IMG/VR virus record: IMGVR_UViG_3300030098_001908
Span: 6,693-27,903 of that record
Strand: one strand, 5' to 3'
From: a virus
Length of the DNA stretch: 21,211 bases
Positions 14,068 through 21,036 of the stretch are shown one piece after another (position 1 is the stretch's first letter; each line of letters begins with the position of its first letter). A model generated the notes under the pieces. The model had not been told where the DNA came from. It ran no database searches and saw only the letters and a program-made list of their open reading frames with translations. Made by a program: the position numbers and the translations under genes.

Positions 14068-14623
14068 TATTGTAAGAGGTAGAAATATATTTAAAGGTAA
14101 TACGTTAAATATATGGTCACATAGTAATGATATTACTATAGCAAACAGTTACTACATGAATAGTGTTGTACAGAGGTACAATAAAAATTCTGATACAACC
14201 AAAATACAATATCATATCTTCTCTAAAAGAGGTAATTGGATGACAGATCTTATTAAAAGATATTGTGCACATGTAAAACCTAATTCATTTTTACCTACTC
14301 ATAATGGTATATACATGACTATACCACGCAACTTATTTAAAGAAAACAATGATAAAGCTGTTACTCTTAAAAGTGTTGAGATGAGATTGACTGAATGGGG
14401 AGATGTCAATACTACTATTGAAATAGAATGTAATGACAAAGGTATATACTTTAAAAACAATTGGGAAAATATAGACACATTAAAAAGAATGTCTAAGATT
14501 GTCTCTTTTATATTGAATAATATTAAAGAAAACCCAAGTGCAGTGTTAAACAAAACATTGAAACCATGTGATGAAAGACATGCGTGGTTAATTGACTTAA
14601 CTTTAAATGATTTGAAATTATGA
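14039..14623 (+). CDS. Unknown protein, about 194 aa
   Basis: I do not recognise this protein. It begins MDHGMRKTCNIVRGRNIFKG and contains LNIWSHSNDITIANSYYM, then a mixed alpha/beta region, and ends LIDLTLNDLKL. The frame is open back to ATG 13913, which would add 42 residues overlapping the basic 54-residue gene. ATG 14039 follows AAAACCCAAAC and gives a 29-base overlap, so I chose it; ATG 14051 is also possible. It has no signal peptide and no clear catalytic motif. Its stop overlaps the next gene as ATGA. It belongs to the plus-strand set preceding the acidic-tailed protein. Confidence 0.72.
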   Translation: MDHGMRKTCNIVRGRNIFKGNTLNIWSHSNDITIANSYYMNSVVQRYNKNSDTTKIQYHIFSKRGNWMTDLIKRYCAHVKPNSFLPTHNGIYMTIPRNLFKENNDKAVTLKSVEMRLTEWGDVNTTIEIECNDKGIYFKNNWENIDTLKRMSKIVSFILNNIKENPSAVLNKTLKPCDERHAWLIDLTLNDLKL

Positions 14624-14946
14624 CATTAGATAACCAAGAGGATTTTAAGTTTATAGACGGGCCAGAAGTGCCACCAGCTATAAAACCTATGACTGAGTTA
14701 CATGATAAACTAGTCAAAGGATACAATGACAGAAGAGAACTAAAACTACCAAGACTTATACAATCTCTAGAGAAAAGATTATCTAGACAAGTAGAAGAAC
14801 TAGTAGAATTAGAAAACATCATTCAATCTAGCAATGGTAAGTTAGCATCAGTATTAGCTGTATTTCGTGAGATAATGAACGCTGATAATACATCTGATGA
14901 GACAAAAGAAATTATTATTGATAGGTTACAAGACGTTGCAGTATAA
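14620..14946 (+). CDS. Coiled-coil protein, 108 aa
   Basis: After a flexible acidic start (DNQEDFKFIDGPEVPPAIKP), residues about 36-75 form a long charged helix (LIQSLEKRLSRQVEELVELE) typical of a coiled coil. A second helix follows at ASVLAVFREIM, and the end is EIIIDRLQDVAV. A dimerising adaptor is likely, with no enzyme motif. Start and stop are both coupled to neighbours (ATGA and TAATG). Confidence 0.78.
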   Translation: MTLDNQEDFKFIDGPEVPPAIKPMTELHDKLVKGYNDRRELKLPRLIQSLEKRLSRQVEELVELENIIQSSNGKLASVLAVFREIMNADNTSDETKEIIIDRLQDVAV

Positions 14947-15437
14947 TGGAGTTGCATAACAAAGTAGTTAGCAAACTAATATGTGATCAGGTATTGAATA
15001 GTGACATGCCTGATCACATTAAAACTCATGTAGCTGAAATGATGATTAGACATGGTGAATCATATATTAATCTTATATTACATCTAACCATTAATAAACC
15101 TGATACTTTTTTGTTTAGACAAGATGATTATGTTTTATACAAAATTAAAAAAGATTGGAAAGCAAAAGAATTAGGTGATCTGGATGCACTAATAGATAAA
15201 GGTTATACATATATTGTTAACCATGAACCTTTATATTTAGGTAGAGTAAAAGATAGTACATCATATGGAGATTATTTCTCTTATGATACTACTTTTAATC
15301 TAGAAACATATGGTATAGATGATGATTTGAAGTTAAAAATAGGTGAAAGTATTGTAGATTATATAGATATTTTGCCCATATCAACTGTTAAATCAACAAA
15401 ATTGTTAGGAGTTATAGATAAGGTAAAACCTAGATAG
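14946..15437 (+). CDS. Unknown protein, 163 aa
   Basis: Starts one base inside the previous stop (TAATG). The N-terminal half is helical (HIKTHVAEMMIRHGESYINLI). The C-terminal half is beta-rich with many Asp and Tyr (YGDYFSYDTTFNLETYGIDDD) and the tail is basic (KVKPR). No motif is recognised. The layout hints at a helical interaction domain plus a beta domain. It ends the five-gene coupled run before a 95-base gap with a candidate promoter. Confidence 0.75.
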   Translation: MELHNKVVSKLICDQVLNSDMPDHIKTHVAEMMIRHGESYINLILHLTINKPDTFLFRQDDYVLYKIKKDWKAKELGDLDALIDKGYTYIVNHEPLYLGRVKDSTSYGDYFSYDTTFNLETYGIDDDLKLKIGESIVDYIDILPISTVKSTKLLGVIDKVKPR

Positions 15438-15503
15438 CTATAATACTACAATATATTTTAAAAATTGTGAGTCAAGGCTAGTTATTACGTAATATCATAT
15501 TGT

Positions 15504-15511
15504 TATTTTTG
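15504..15511 (+). promoter_or_regulatory. Candidate -7 element (TATTTTTG)
   Basis: TATTTTTG matches TAnnTTTG and lies 21 bases before ATG 15533 in the only sizeable gap (95 bases) of this gene run. No TTG is found at the normal spacing. It would start the transcript for the 15533 and 15829 genes. Confidence 0.4.
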
Positions 15512-15532
15512 TGAATAAAAAATAATAATAAA

Positions 15533-15790
15533 ATGTTATATCAACTAGCCAACGGCCACACAATAGAAATATCCACAGAAGCATATTTAGATATGACTGA
15601 TGAGGAATTGAGGGACCTTGAATGTCTTAGTCCTTCACAATTAATGGAAATAAATAATCCTTGGTATAAACCATTCTCCAGTAAAACAACAACTACAAAA
15701 AAAGATGTGGAAGATCCACATGCATTATTCAATGTTACTGATGAAGAAAAGTTACAAGACTATTATGACCATGAGAAAGAAGACATATAA
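15533..15790 (+). CDS. Small acidic protein, 85 aa
   Basis: The N-terminus MLYQLANGHTIEISTEAYLD and the acidic DMTDEELRDLE are followed by a low-complexity linker (SSKTTTTKKDVEDP) and an acidic tail (YYDHEKEDI). The 'YL.MTDEEL..L' pattern occurs in small proteins of marine phages, to my recollection, but no function is known to me. No metal site or membrane span is seen. It is followed after 38 bases by the acidic-tailed 15829 gene. Confidence 0.72.
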   Translation: MLYQLANGHTIEISTEAYLDMTDEELRDLECLSPSQLMEINNPWYKPFSSKTTTTKKDVEDPHALFNVTDEEKLQDYYDHEKEDI

Positions 15791-15828
15791 TAATTAACTA
15801 GAGTGTTTAAATAAAATTAAAAAAACCA

Positions 15829-16479
15829 ATGAATTTTAAAAACAAGCCAGTTACTATTGTCAAAGATGACATGGGTAACGTAATTAGAGTATCTAAAAGA
15901 AATGCAGAATATGCTCACGTTAGATTAACACAAGAAAAGACCGTAATTAATAATGGTTGGATCAATGTAAAAACAGTTTCAACATTAATCCACGGTAAGA
16001 CTGAAGAATTAATTGCTTCAGGTATTAAGAAGTATAAAAAATTACCAGGTAATATAGTTATACAAGAATCACTAGAAGGTGAGGAAAGAAATTTAAAGAT
16101 GGCTGGTAAGACTGATGTAGTATGTTGTTTAGATGGACAACCAATATACAGAACTACTAAATATGATGCAACAGGAATGTTAGAAGATACTTTCATTGCA
16201 CATAATAACGGTCAAGCAATTAAAGAAGCTAACGCAGCTAATGCATCAACGTTAGAAGACTTACAAAATGTTAAAGTTGCTGACACAGAAGAAACTGAAG
16301 AAGAGGTAGATGAAAATCAAATTGATTTAGAAGATGCCATTGCTGAAGTTGAAGCTGAAGCATTAGAAACTCCTGCTGATCCAGATGAAGATGAGCATGA
16401 TGAGTTAACTGTTGAAGATACTATTGAAGCAGAAGTTGATGAAGAGGTTGAGGTAGAAGAAAATGTATTCACGCTGTAG
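15829..16479 (+). CDS. Possible phage ssDNA-binding protein with a long acidic tail, 216 aa
   Basis: The first 130 residues are basic and beta-rich (NKPVTIVKDDMGNVIRVSKR, KTVINNGWINVKTVSTL), as in OB-fold-like DNA-binding proteins. From about residue 150 the chain becomes a long run of Glu and Asp ending in EENVFTL. A basic core plus an acidic tail ending in a hydrophobic tip is the plan of phage SSBs such as T7 gp2.5 and T4 gp32, where the tail recruits partners and tunes DNA binding. No named SSB domain is recognised, so this is an architecture argument. A strong terminator follows directly, as for an abundant product. An acidic-tailed virion or chaperone-like protein is the alternative. 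Confidence 0.75.
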   Translation: MNFKNKPVTIVKDDMGNVIRVSKRNAEYAHVRLTQEKTVINNGWINVKTVSTLIHGKTEELIASGIKKYKKLPGNIVIQESLEGEERNLKMAGKTDVVCCLDGQPIYRTTKYDATGMLEDTFIAHNNGQAIKEANAANASTLEDLQNVKVADTEETEEEVDENQIDLEDAIAEVEAEALETPADPDEDEHDELTVEDTIEAEVDEEVEVEENVFTL

Positions 16480-16488
16480 GGTTTAGCT

Positions 16489-16514
16489 AACCTATAACAT
16501 AGCTACTATAGGTT
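16489..16514 (+). other. Perfect 8-bp inverted repeat upstream of the terminator
   Basis: AACCTATA (16489-16496) and TATAGGTT (16507-16514) pair perfectly across a 10-base loop and abut the next hairpin without a gap. As RNA it would be the first of two stacked stems at the 3' end of the transcript. It may protect the mRNA end. Confidence 0.7.
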
Positions 16515-16550
16515 AAGGGTAATCAGTAATGGTTACCCTTTTCCTTTTTT
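16515..16550 (+). terminator. Rho-independent terminator
   Basis: AAGGGTAA (16515-16522) pairs perfectly with TTACCCTT (16533-16540) around a 10-base loop, and TTCCTTTTTT follows directly. The stem and T-run are those of an intrinsic terminator reading on the plus strand, 35 bases after the stop of the acidic-tailed gene. Confidence 0.85.
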
Positions 16551-16586
16551 ATATCTAGTATTAATTAATTAAATAAAATAATAAAA

Positions 16587-17081
16587 ATGGAAATGACAAA
16601 AGAACAGCTAGCAAAGCTGAACCAACAAAGATTAGTAAACAAATTAAGTTATCTAGGTATACTGAGTGAATATCAAACATTAACCAAAGATCTTACACAA
16701 CAAATAGTATACAGCCAATTGTCACAAAGACAACACTTCCTCTTTAAAAGAGTGCTACACGGTTTAAATGTCTACACAGCAGAAGAATTGGAAAAAATGC
16801 ACTGGGATAAAAAGAGAAGAATAAAGAGAGTATGGAGACGTTCACAGCAAGTTATAAATTCTTGGAAACAAGTTATATGTAACAAGAGAGCTAATGAAAT
16901 CTTCAAATTATTTGATCACAGTCCTTTAGCTAAACATATTTTTAATGAAGATGTTAATCATACTGATGACAAGTTCATTAACAAGATGTCATTAAAACAA
17001 TTAGATATAACATATGAAGATCTAATCATCAAGTTTATATCTGAAGGACTATTGCCTCAAAACTATTTAGCAGTTAGATGA
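16587..17081 (+). CDS. Unknown basic helical protein, 164 aa
   Basis: First gene after the terminator, with ATG behind AATAATAAAA. The protein is almost all helical and strongly basic (RIKRVWRRSQQVINSWKQ), with several Trp and Arg residues in the middle. This would suit nucleic-acid binding. No catalytic motif, cysteine cluster or membrane span is visible. Its stop overlaps the HNH gene as ATGA, so it is probably translated together with that recombination-type gene. I do not recognise the family. Confidence 0.76.
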   Translation: MEMTKEQLAKLNQQRLVNKLSYLGILSEYQTLTKDLTQQIVYSQLSQRQHFLFKRVLHGLNVYTAEELEKMHWDKKRRIKRVWRRSQQVINSWKQVICNKRANEIFKLFDHSPLAKHIFNEDVNHTDDKFINKMSLKQLDITYEDLIIKFISEGLLPQNYLAVR

Positions 17082-17494
17082 AGGCAAAAAAGAAATTGTG
17101 TGTAGGCTGTAAGTCTGAGCAGTACATCTGGAAGAATCATTCTGGTAACCGTTATTGTAAGCCATGTTGGCATAGAATAAAGGACAAAGTAAACTCTATC
17201 AAACCTAAACCGGTGTTGAAAAAGAATACAAAACCAATAAAGAAAGTTTCTTCTAAGATGTCTGTTCAACTTACTATTTACACCAAGTTAAGAAGAGTAT
17301 TCTTAGAGAAGAATCCATTGTGTCAAGCATCACTACACAACTGTAACCTACAATCTACTGATGTACATCATAAGAAAGGTAGAGGGAAATATTTAAATGA
17401 CCCAACTACTTGGTTATCAGTGTGTAGGAGCTGTCACATGTGGATAGAGGAGCATCCTGTTGAAGCAACAGAGATGGGATTTACTGATAAATAA
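17078..17494 (+). CDS. NinG/Rap-like HNH endonuclease with N-terminal zinc finger
   Basis: The 138 residues hold an N-terminal C-x2-C...C-x2-C finger (CVGC at 8-11, CKPC at 27-30), a basic linker, and an HNH-type C-terminus. In that C-terminus are Cys82, Cys89, the pair His97-His98, Asn107 and CRSCH at 116-120. This order (finger, basic linker, ββα-metal nuclease core with two structural cysteine pairs) matches NinG/Rap, a phage lambda-type Holliday junction and branched-DNA nuclease. A general HNH endonuclease is the alternative. It probably resolves recombination intermediates during replication. It lies in a coupled run with the helicase. Confidence 0.8.
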   Translation: MKAKKKLCVGCKSEQYIWKNHSGNRYCKPCWHRIKDKVNSIKPKPVLKKNTKPIKKVSSKMSVQLTIYTKLRRVFLEKNPLCQASLHNCNLQSTDVHHKKGRGKYLNDPTTWLSVCRSCHMWIEEHPVEATEMGFTDK

Positions 17495-17501
17495 AATTAT
17501 T

Positions 17502-17699
17502 ATGACTAATAAAACAATTGAGGTTTGTAAAAACCTGTTAAGAACTATAGATAACCTAGAAGGGAATAGTACTACTGGAGACAGTATACTTAGAGATAAC
17601 TCACCATGGTCAGCTGTAAGACCAACAAAGAGTGCATTAAGAAAGAAGTTAGAATATATAATGAAAAAAAATAATATAACATATGACCAAATTAGATAA
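17502..17699 (+). CDS. Unknown small basic protein, 65 aa
   Basis: I chose ATG 17502, which gives MTNKTIEVCKNLLRTI. A TTG start 42 bases upstream would overlap the HNH gene and is unlikely. The C-terminus is a basic helix (KSALRKKLEYIMKKNNITYD). No motif is recognised. It starts 7 bases after the HNH stop and overlaps the next gene by 17 bases. Confidence 0.65.
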   Translation: MTNKTIEVCKNLLRTIDNLEGNSTTGDSILRDNSPWSAVRPTKSALRKKLEYIMKKNNITYDQIR

Positions 17700-17901
17700 C
17701 GCAGCACAAGCATTTGTAAATCAAATAGAATATAAAGAAATACTTAACAAAGAAATAGGTGAAGCTAGAGAGTGGGAGAATGTAGATAAGTATTGTGGTG
17801 TAGATGCACACGCATTAATAAAAATGGATAAACAACTTCTTATTGAAGTATTAGTACATGCAATAGGAACTATAAGATATTTGAAGCATGGGAAGAAATG
17901 A
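17683..17901 (+). CDS. Small helical protein, 72 aa
   Basis: A short helical protein (AAQAFVNQIEYKEILNKEI, later LLIEVLVHAIGTIRYL) with an acidic first half and a basic tail (KHGKK). It has no export signal. The start lies inside the previous gene and the stop lies 14 bases inside the helicase gene, so this is a tight translational chain. It might assist the helicase, but that is context only. Confidence 0.68.
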   Translation: MTKLDNAAQAFVNQIEYKEILNKEIGEAREWENVDKYCGVDAHALIKMDKQLLIEVLVHAIGTIRYLKHGKK

Positions 17902-18994
17902 AGTACAAGACAAAGCATTAGAGATTATATCTCAACATGACAGATGTGGTCTGGGTATATCTATGGGGGTTGGTAAGACAAGGATTGCATTGCAACATAT
18001 GATGAATCACTATCATGCCTTCTCTTCATTCCTTGTAGTTGCACCTAAAAAAAGTATATTTGAATCATGGCGTTCTGAATGTATTGAACTTAACTGCACT
18101 CACTTGCTTGACCATATTAAGTTTACTACTTATCTTTCTCTTAATAAGCAGAATGCTAATGAGTATGATATAGTATACTTAGATGAGTGTCATAGTCTTC
18201 TTACCGGGCATAGAGATTTTCTTGATGCATACATGGGTAAGATACTGGGTTTAACCGGTACACCACCAGTGAGTGGAGAAAAGGAAGAAATGGTAAATAA
18301 ATTCTGTCCTATTGTATATAACTTTGATGTAGATCAGGCAGCAGACAGTAACATTCTTAATGATTATAGGATCATTGTACATATGTTACCTCTCTCTAAT
18401 TATAATAACCTTCCTAAGAAAAGAAAGGATGGTGGTACCTGGTATACGTCTGAAGTAAAAGACTATGAATATATGTCTGGTAGAATTGAAGACTCTCCGT
18501 TTGGTAAGCAAAAGCAATTAGCTGCCATAATGAGAATGAAATCAATGATGGAGTATCCAACCAAAGAGAAGTATACAAAGCAATTACTTAATATTATTAA
18601 GGATAAATGTATTATCTTTGCAAATACTCAGAAGCAAGCAGACAGAATCTGTAATTACAGTTATCATTCAAAGAATAAAAACAGTGATGACAATTTAAAA
18701 TTATTTAGTGATGGGACAATTGACAAGCTTTCTTGTGTTCTTCAGCTTAGTGAAGGGGTTTCTATTCCTGGTTTACGTAGTGGTGTTATTATGCATGCAT
18801 ATGGTAACGAAAGGAAATCAGCACAAAGAATAGGCAGACTGCTAAGACTTAATCCTGATGAGACAGCAATGTGTCACATCTTGTGTTATAAGAATACCAT
18901 TGATGAGCAATGGATCAAGAAAGCATTAGCTGAATTCTCTGATGATAAAATTAAATATTTTGAACCAACTAACAAACAATTAAACTATGGGTAG
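17888..18994 (+). CDS. Compact SF2-type helicase (DEAD/SNF2-like), 368 aa
   Basis: All core motifs are present in order: Walker A GISMGVGKT (23-31), motif Ia in VVAPKKS (50-56), Walker B DECH (99-102), motif III-like LTGTPP (122-127), motif IV CIIFANTQKQADRI, and motif VI QRIGRLLRL (313-321). The short spacing without extra insertions gives a minimal two-RecA-domain helicase, as found in phage replication and in SNF2-like translocases. It likely unwinds or remodels DNA during replication or recombination, fitting its NinG-like neighbour. Its stop overlaps the zinc-ribbon gene by 8 bases. Confidence 0.88.
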   Translation: MGRNEVQDKALEIISQHDRCGLGISMGVGKTRIALQHMMNHYHAFSSFLVVAPKKSIFESWRSECIELNCTHLLDHIKFTTYLSLNKQNANEYDIVYLDECHSLLTGHRDFLDAYMGKILGLTGTPPVSGEKEEMVNKFCPIVYNFDVDQAADSNILNDYRIIVHMLPLSNYNNLPKKRKDGGTWYTSEVKDYEYMSGRIEDSPFGKQKQLAAIMRMKSMMEYPTKEKYTKQLLNIIKDKCIIFANTQKQADRICNYSYHSKNKNSDDNLKLFSDGTIDKLSCVLQLSEGVSIPGLRSGVIMHAYGNERKSAQRIGRLLRLNPDETAMCHILCYKNTIDEQWIKKALAEFSDDKIKYFEPTNKQLNYG

Positions 18995-19223
18995 AATGAA
19001 AGAACTCTTCATGAAAATGCGTGAAGAAGAATATACAGGATGTCCAAAAGCATATGTACAAGCTTATGCAAGATCAATTCAAGATAAAGATACGTATGTA
19101 CAAATACCGTGTCCTAATTGTAATGATAAAAAACTATTATATAATTCTCCTTCTGATATAGACTGTCAAAGTTGTGGACAAAAGTTTGTATTAGTGGATG
19201 TAAACACATTAAGATATGCCTAA
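18987..19223 (+). CDS. Small zinc-ribbon protein, 78 aa
   Basis: The C-terminal half has two C-x2-C pairs, PCPNCND (41-48) and CQSCGQ (58-63), about 14 residues apart, the classic zinc-ribbon layout. The N-terminal half is a basic helix (MKELFMKMREEEY). A DNA- or RNA-binding or transcription-modifying role is plausible. It overlaps the helicase and the following gene by 8 bases each. Confidence 0.72.
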   Translation: MGRMKELFMKMREEEYTGCPKAYVQAYARSIQDKDTYVQIPCPNCNDKKLLYNSPSDIDCQSCGQKFVLVDVNTLRYA

Positions 19224-19488
19224 TTGGACAACAGAAATAGATGACCTAGAATTTGAGTGTACATATGACCCAGGTGAACCAGAGACTTATGATCATCCTG
19301 GCTCAAGCTTATCTGTAGAGATACACAAAGTATGGGCTACACTTGAAGACAAGAATGGTAATCCTATTACAGTAAATGTAATGGATATATTAGATGAAAA
19401 CATTGATTATGATTCAATGATTGAAATTATTAAAGAGGAAATCAAGAATGATGAACCGGATCCTGACATGTACAGAGATGATTATTAA
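19216..19488 (+). CDS. Acidic protein, 90 aa, unknown
   Basis: Strongly acidic throughout (DDLEFECTYDPGEPETYD, later DEPDPDMYRDDY), with a mixed beta/alpha pattern and VWATLEDKNGNPITV in the middle. Such small acidic phage proteins sometimes act as DNA mimics or anti-host factors, but no known family fits. Translationally coupled to the zinc-ribbon gene. Confidence 0.68.
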   Translation: MPNWTTEIDDLEFECTYDPGEPETYDHPGSSLSVEIHKVWATLEDKNGNPITVNVMDILDENIDYDSMIEIIKEEIKNDEPDPDMYRDDY

Positions 19489-19495
19489 AATAATA

Positions 19496-19549
19496 ATGAG
19501 TGATCCTGGTGATGAACAACCTGGAACTCACATAATTAAAACAACATGA
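19496..19549 (+). CDS. Micro-ORF, 17 codons, coupled to the next gene
   Basis: ATG 19496 begins MSDPGDEQPGTHIIKTT and ends TGA 19549, whose ATGA overlaps the start of the 19546 gene. It starts 8 bases after the previous stop. The coupling geometry is what one would expect of a translated leader peptide or a mini-gene rather than chance, but length is too short to be sure. Confidence 0.35.
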   Translation: MSDPGDEQPGTHIIKTT

Positions 19550-19917
19550 AAGGATTATTTAATAGTATACTTATAAAAAAAGATGGGGAGTGGAAACATT
19601 CCCTGTCTATAAAGCAAACAGAGTATAATGATATGATGAATGCATTACCTGAAGGTACTAAAGTTAATATAACTATAGAAGTTCAAGGTAAAGATGCTAC
19701 ATATGCACAGATGAAAAGAATTCATGCTATGATTAGACAACTGGCAAGTGACACAGGCTCAGACTTTATCCATTTAAAAGAAGAAATAAAGGATAAAGCC
19801 GGCCTATGTATTGAAGGGAAGTGTAAGTCATTTGCAGATTGTGATACAGAAGAATTAAATGGAGCAATTCAAGCTGCTATATTACTAGGAGATTTTTGTG
19901 GATCTAACTTACGTTAA
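19546..19917 (+). CDS. Possible NinB-like recombination protein, 123 aa
   Basis: The centre reads TYAQMKRIHAMIRQLASDTG (52-71), then HLKEEIKDKAGL and KSFADCDTEELNGAIQA. This recalls the NinB family of phage recombination mediators (helical 'Q.K.IHA.IR.LA..G', then a basic helix and an acidic 'S..E' helix). NinB helps load recombinases on ssDNA. It appears beside an HNH/NinG-like gene here, as ninB and ninG are grouped in lambda-like phages. The match is weak, so the name is tentative. It ends 4 bases inside a convergent gene. Confidence 0.72.
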   Translation: MKGLFNSILIKKDGEWKHSLSIKQTEYNDMMNALPEGTKVNITIEVQGKDATYAQMKRIHAMIRQLASDTGSDFIHLKEEIKDKAGLCIEGKCKSFADCDTEELNGAIQAAILLGDFCGSNLR

Positions 19918-20429
19918 TCCTTTTTCTTTTTCTTAGTAGTTTTCTTCTTCTTTTTATCTGCTTTTAGTTTAGCATTAATTTCTTTTTGATTTGCTATAAC
20001 ACGTTCAGCTATCTCATCATCTGTTAATGGATTGATCATATCTGGATTTTTAGACATCAAAGCACCCATAAATGCTTGTCTATCATATACTCTAGTCTTC
20101 TTTTGAAGACCTGCTTGTGCATTGAATTCATTTTGTAGATTCAATAAAACCCATATAACAACATCATAGTCTTTTACAAGAGAAGTATCTACATCTTTGT
20201 AGTCTGCTTTAATAAATTCTAATGCTCTTGTTGCTTCTAATGGATCAATTGATTCTAATATATACTCTAGAGATTTACCAATAGCTCTACTAAATGCACC
20301 TGAAATTTTAATGTCAACAGTATCTTCATCTGGTACTGCTGCAAAAACATCTTGAGGTAGTTGTTCAGAAAGATCAACCATCTCTTTTATTTTTTCCTGA
20401 AAGGATTTTAATTCTTTATCGTCACTCAT
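19914..20429 (-). CDS. Unknown protein with a lysine tail, 171 aa
   Basis: A mostly helical acidic protein (DVFAAVPDEDTVDIKISGAF, LEYILESIDPLEATRALEFI) ending in a lysine-rich tail (KADKKKKKTTKKKKKD). A basic disordered tail on an acidic body suggests an electrostatic contact with nucleic acid. No family recognised. It is alone on the minus strand, convergent with the 19546 gene (4-base overlap), and has a good promoter at 20449-20481. A separately controlled single gene between plus-strand operons could be an early regulator or virion protein. Confidence 0.75.
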   Translation of the reverse strand: MSDDKELKSFQEKIKEMVDLSEQLPQDVFAAVPDEDTVDIKISGAFSRAIGKSLEYILESIDPLEATRALEFIKADYKDVDTSLVKDYDVVIWVLLNLQNEFNAQAGLQKKTRVYDRQAFMGALMSKNPDMINPLTDDEIAERVIANQKEINAKLKADKKKKKTTKKKKKD

Positions 20430-20448
20430 AATATATTATTTTATGGTA

Positions 20449-20481
20449 CAAATATAGGAAAAAATTCCAAACTAAATGCAA
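20449..20481 (-). promoter_or_regulatory. Bacteroidota-type promoter, TTG-N22-TATATTTG
   Basis: On the minus strand TTG (20481-20479) is followed by 22 bases and TATATTTG (20456-20449), within the TTG-N17-23-TAnnTTTG consensus. It lies 19 bases before ATG 20429. The opposing plus-strand TATATTTG at 20491-20498 lies 9 bases beyond its TTG, so the two promoters probably overlap and compete. Confidence 0.65.
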
Positions 20482-20490
20482 TTAATTTTG

Positions 20491-20498
20491 TATATTTG
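20491..20498 (+). promoter_or_regulatory. Candidate -7 element (TATATTTG) for the DnaA-like gene
   Basis: TATATTTG lies 19 bases before ATG 20518 on the plus strand. No TTG sits at the standard distance. Together with the minus-strand promoter it makes a divergent pair within 50 bases. Confidence 0.5.
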
Positions 20499-20517
20499 CT
20501 AACCCAAAACAACCAAT

Positions 20518-21036
20518 ATGGACAATAGTATTTTGACACCAGAAATGGCTAAAGATGTAGCCAATTTTATAGAAACATTTGAGAACAAACACCAGTACCC
20601 TGTCAACATTCAAGTTGGTGGAGTTAAAAGCACAATATCTTATATAAATGATACTGAGAGACTGACTCTTAGAGACATTGAGTTATTGTTTATTCCTGCA
20701 ATGCATACACATTGTGATTGTTTAATACAATTTAAAACATTACAAGGCATTAAAAGAAAGACAAAAGAAATAGTAGCTTGGAAACAATTGTTCGCTTATG
20801 TTGCTCACAAATATGGTTACAGTAAAATAGGTATAGGTAGATTCTTAAAACAAAATCACGCAACAGTTATTCATAGTATAAAAACTATAGAAAACTTTAT
20901 TGAGATTGATGATTCAGAATTTAACTCAATGTTTAATCACTTTAAAAAATATATAAAAGAATATGTGGGAACTACTACAGGAGATGTTGATAGACAAATT
21001 AACACCAAATCAGCTATTGCTTCTTTATGCAGTTGA
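20518..21036 (+). CDS. DnaA domain IV-like DNA-binding protein without AAA+ domain, 172 aa
   Basis: Residues about 83-128 match the DnaA C-terminal helix-turn-helix: EIVAWKQLFAYVAHKYGYSK, then IGIGRFLKQNHATVIHSI and KTIENF. The family signature is 'R..A.YL.r....S...IG..FG.RDH.TV..A..KI', whose HxTV recognition helix touches the DnaA box. The first 80 residues show no Walker A or B, so this is not an initiator ATPase. It could bind a phage origin, recruit a helicase, or compete for host DnaA boxes. It is the first gene behind a divergent promoter. Confidence 0.8.
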   Translation: MDNSILTPEMAKDVANFIETFENKHQYPVNIQVGGVKSTISYINDTERLTLRDIELLFIPAMHTHCDCLIQFKTLQGIKRKTKEIVAWKQLFAYVAHKYGYSKIGIGRFLKQNHATVIHSIKTIENFIEIDDSEFNSMFNHFKKYIKEYVGTTTGDVDRQINTKSAIASLCS

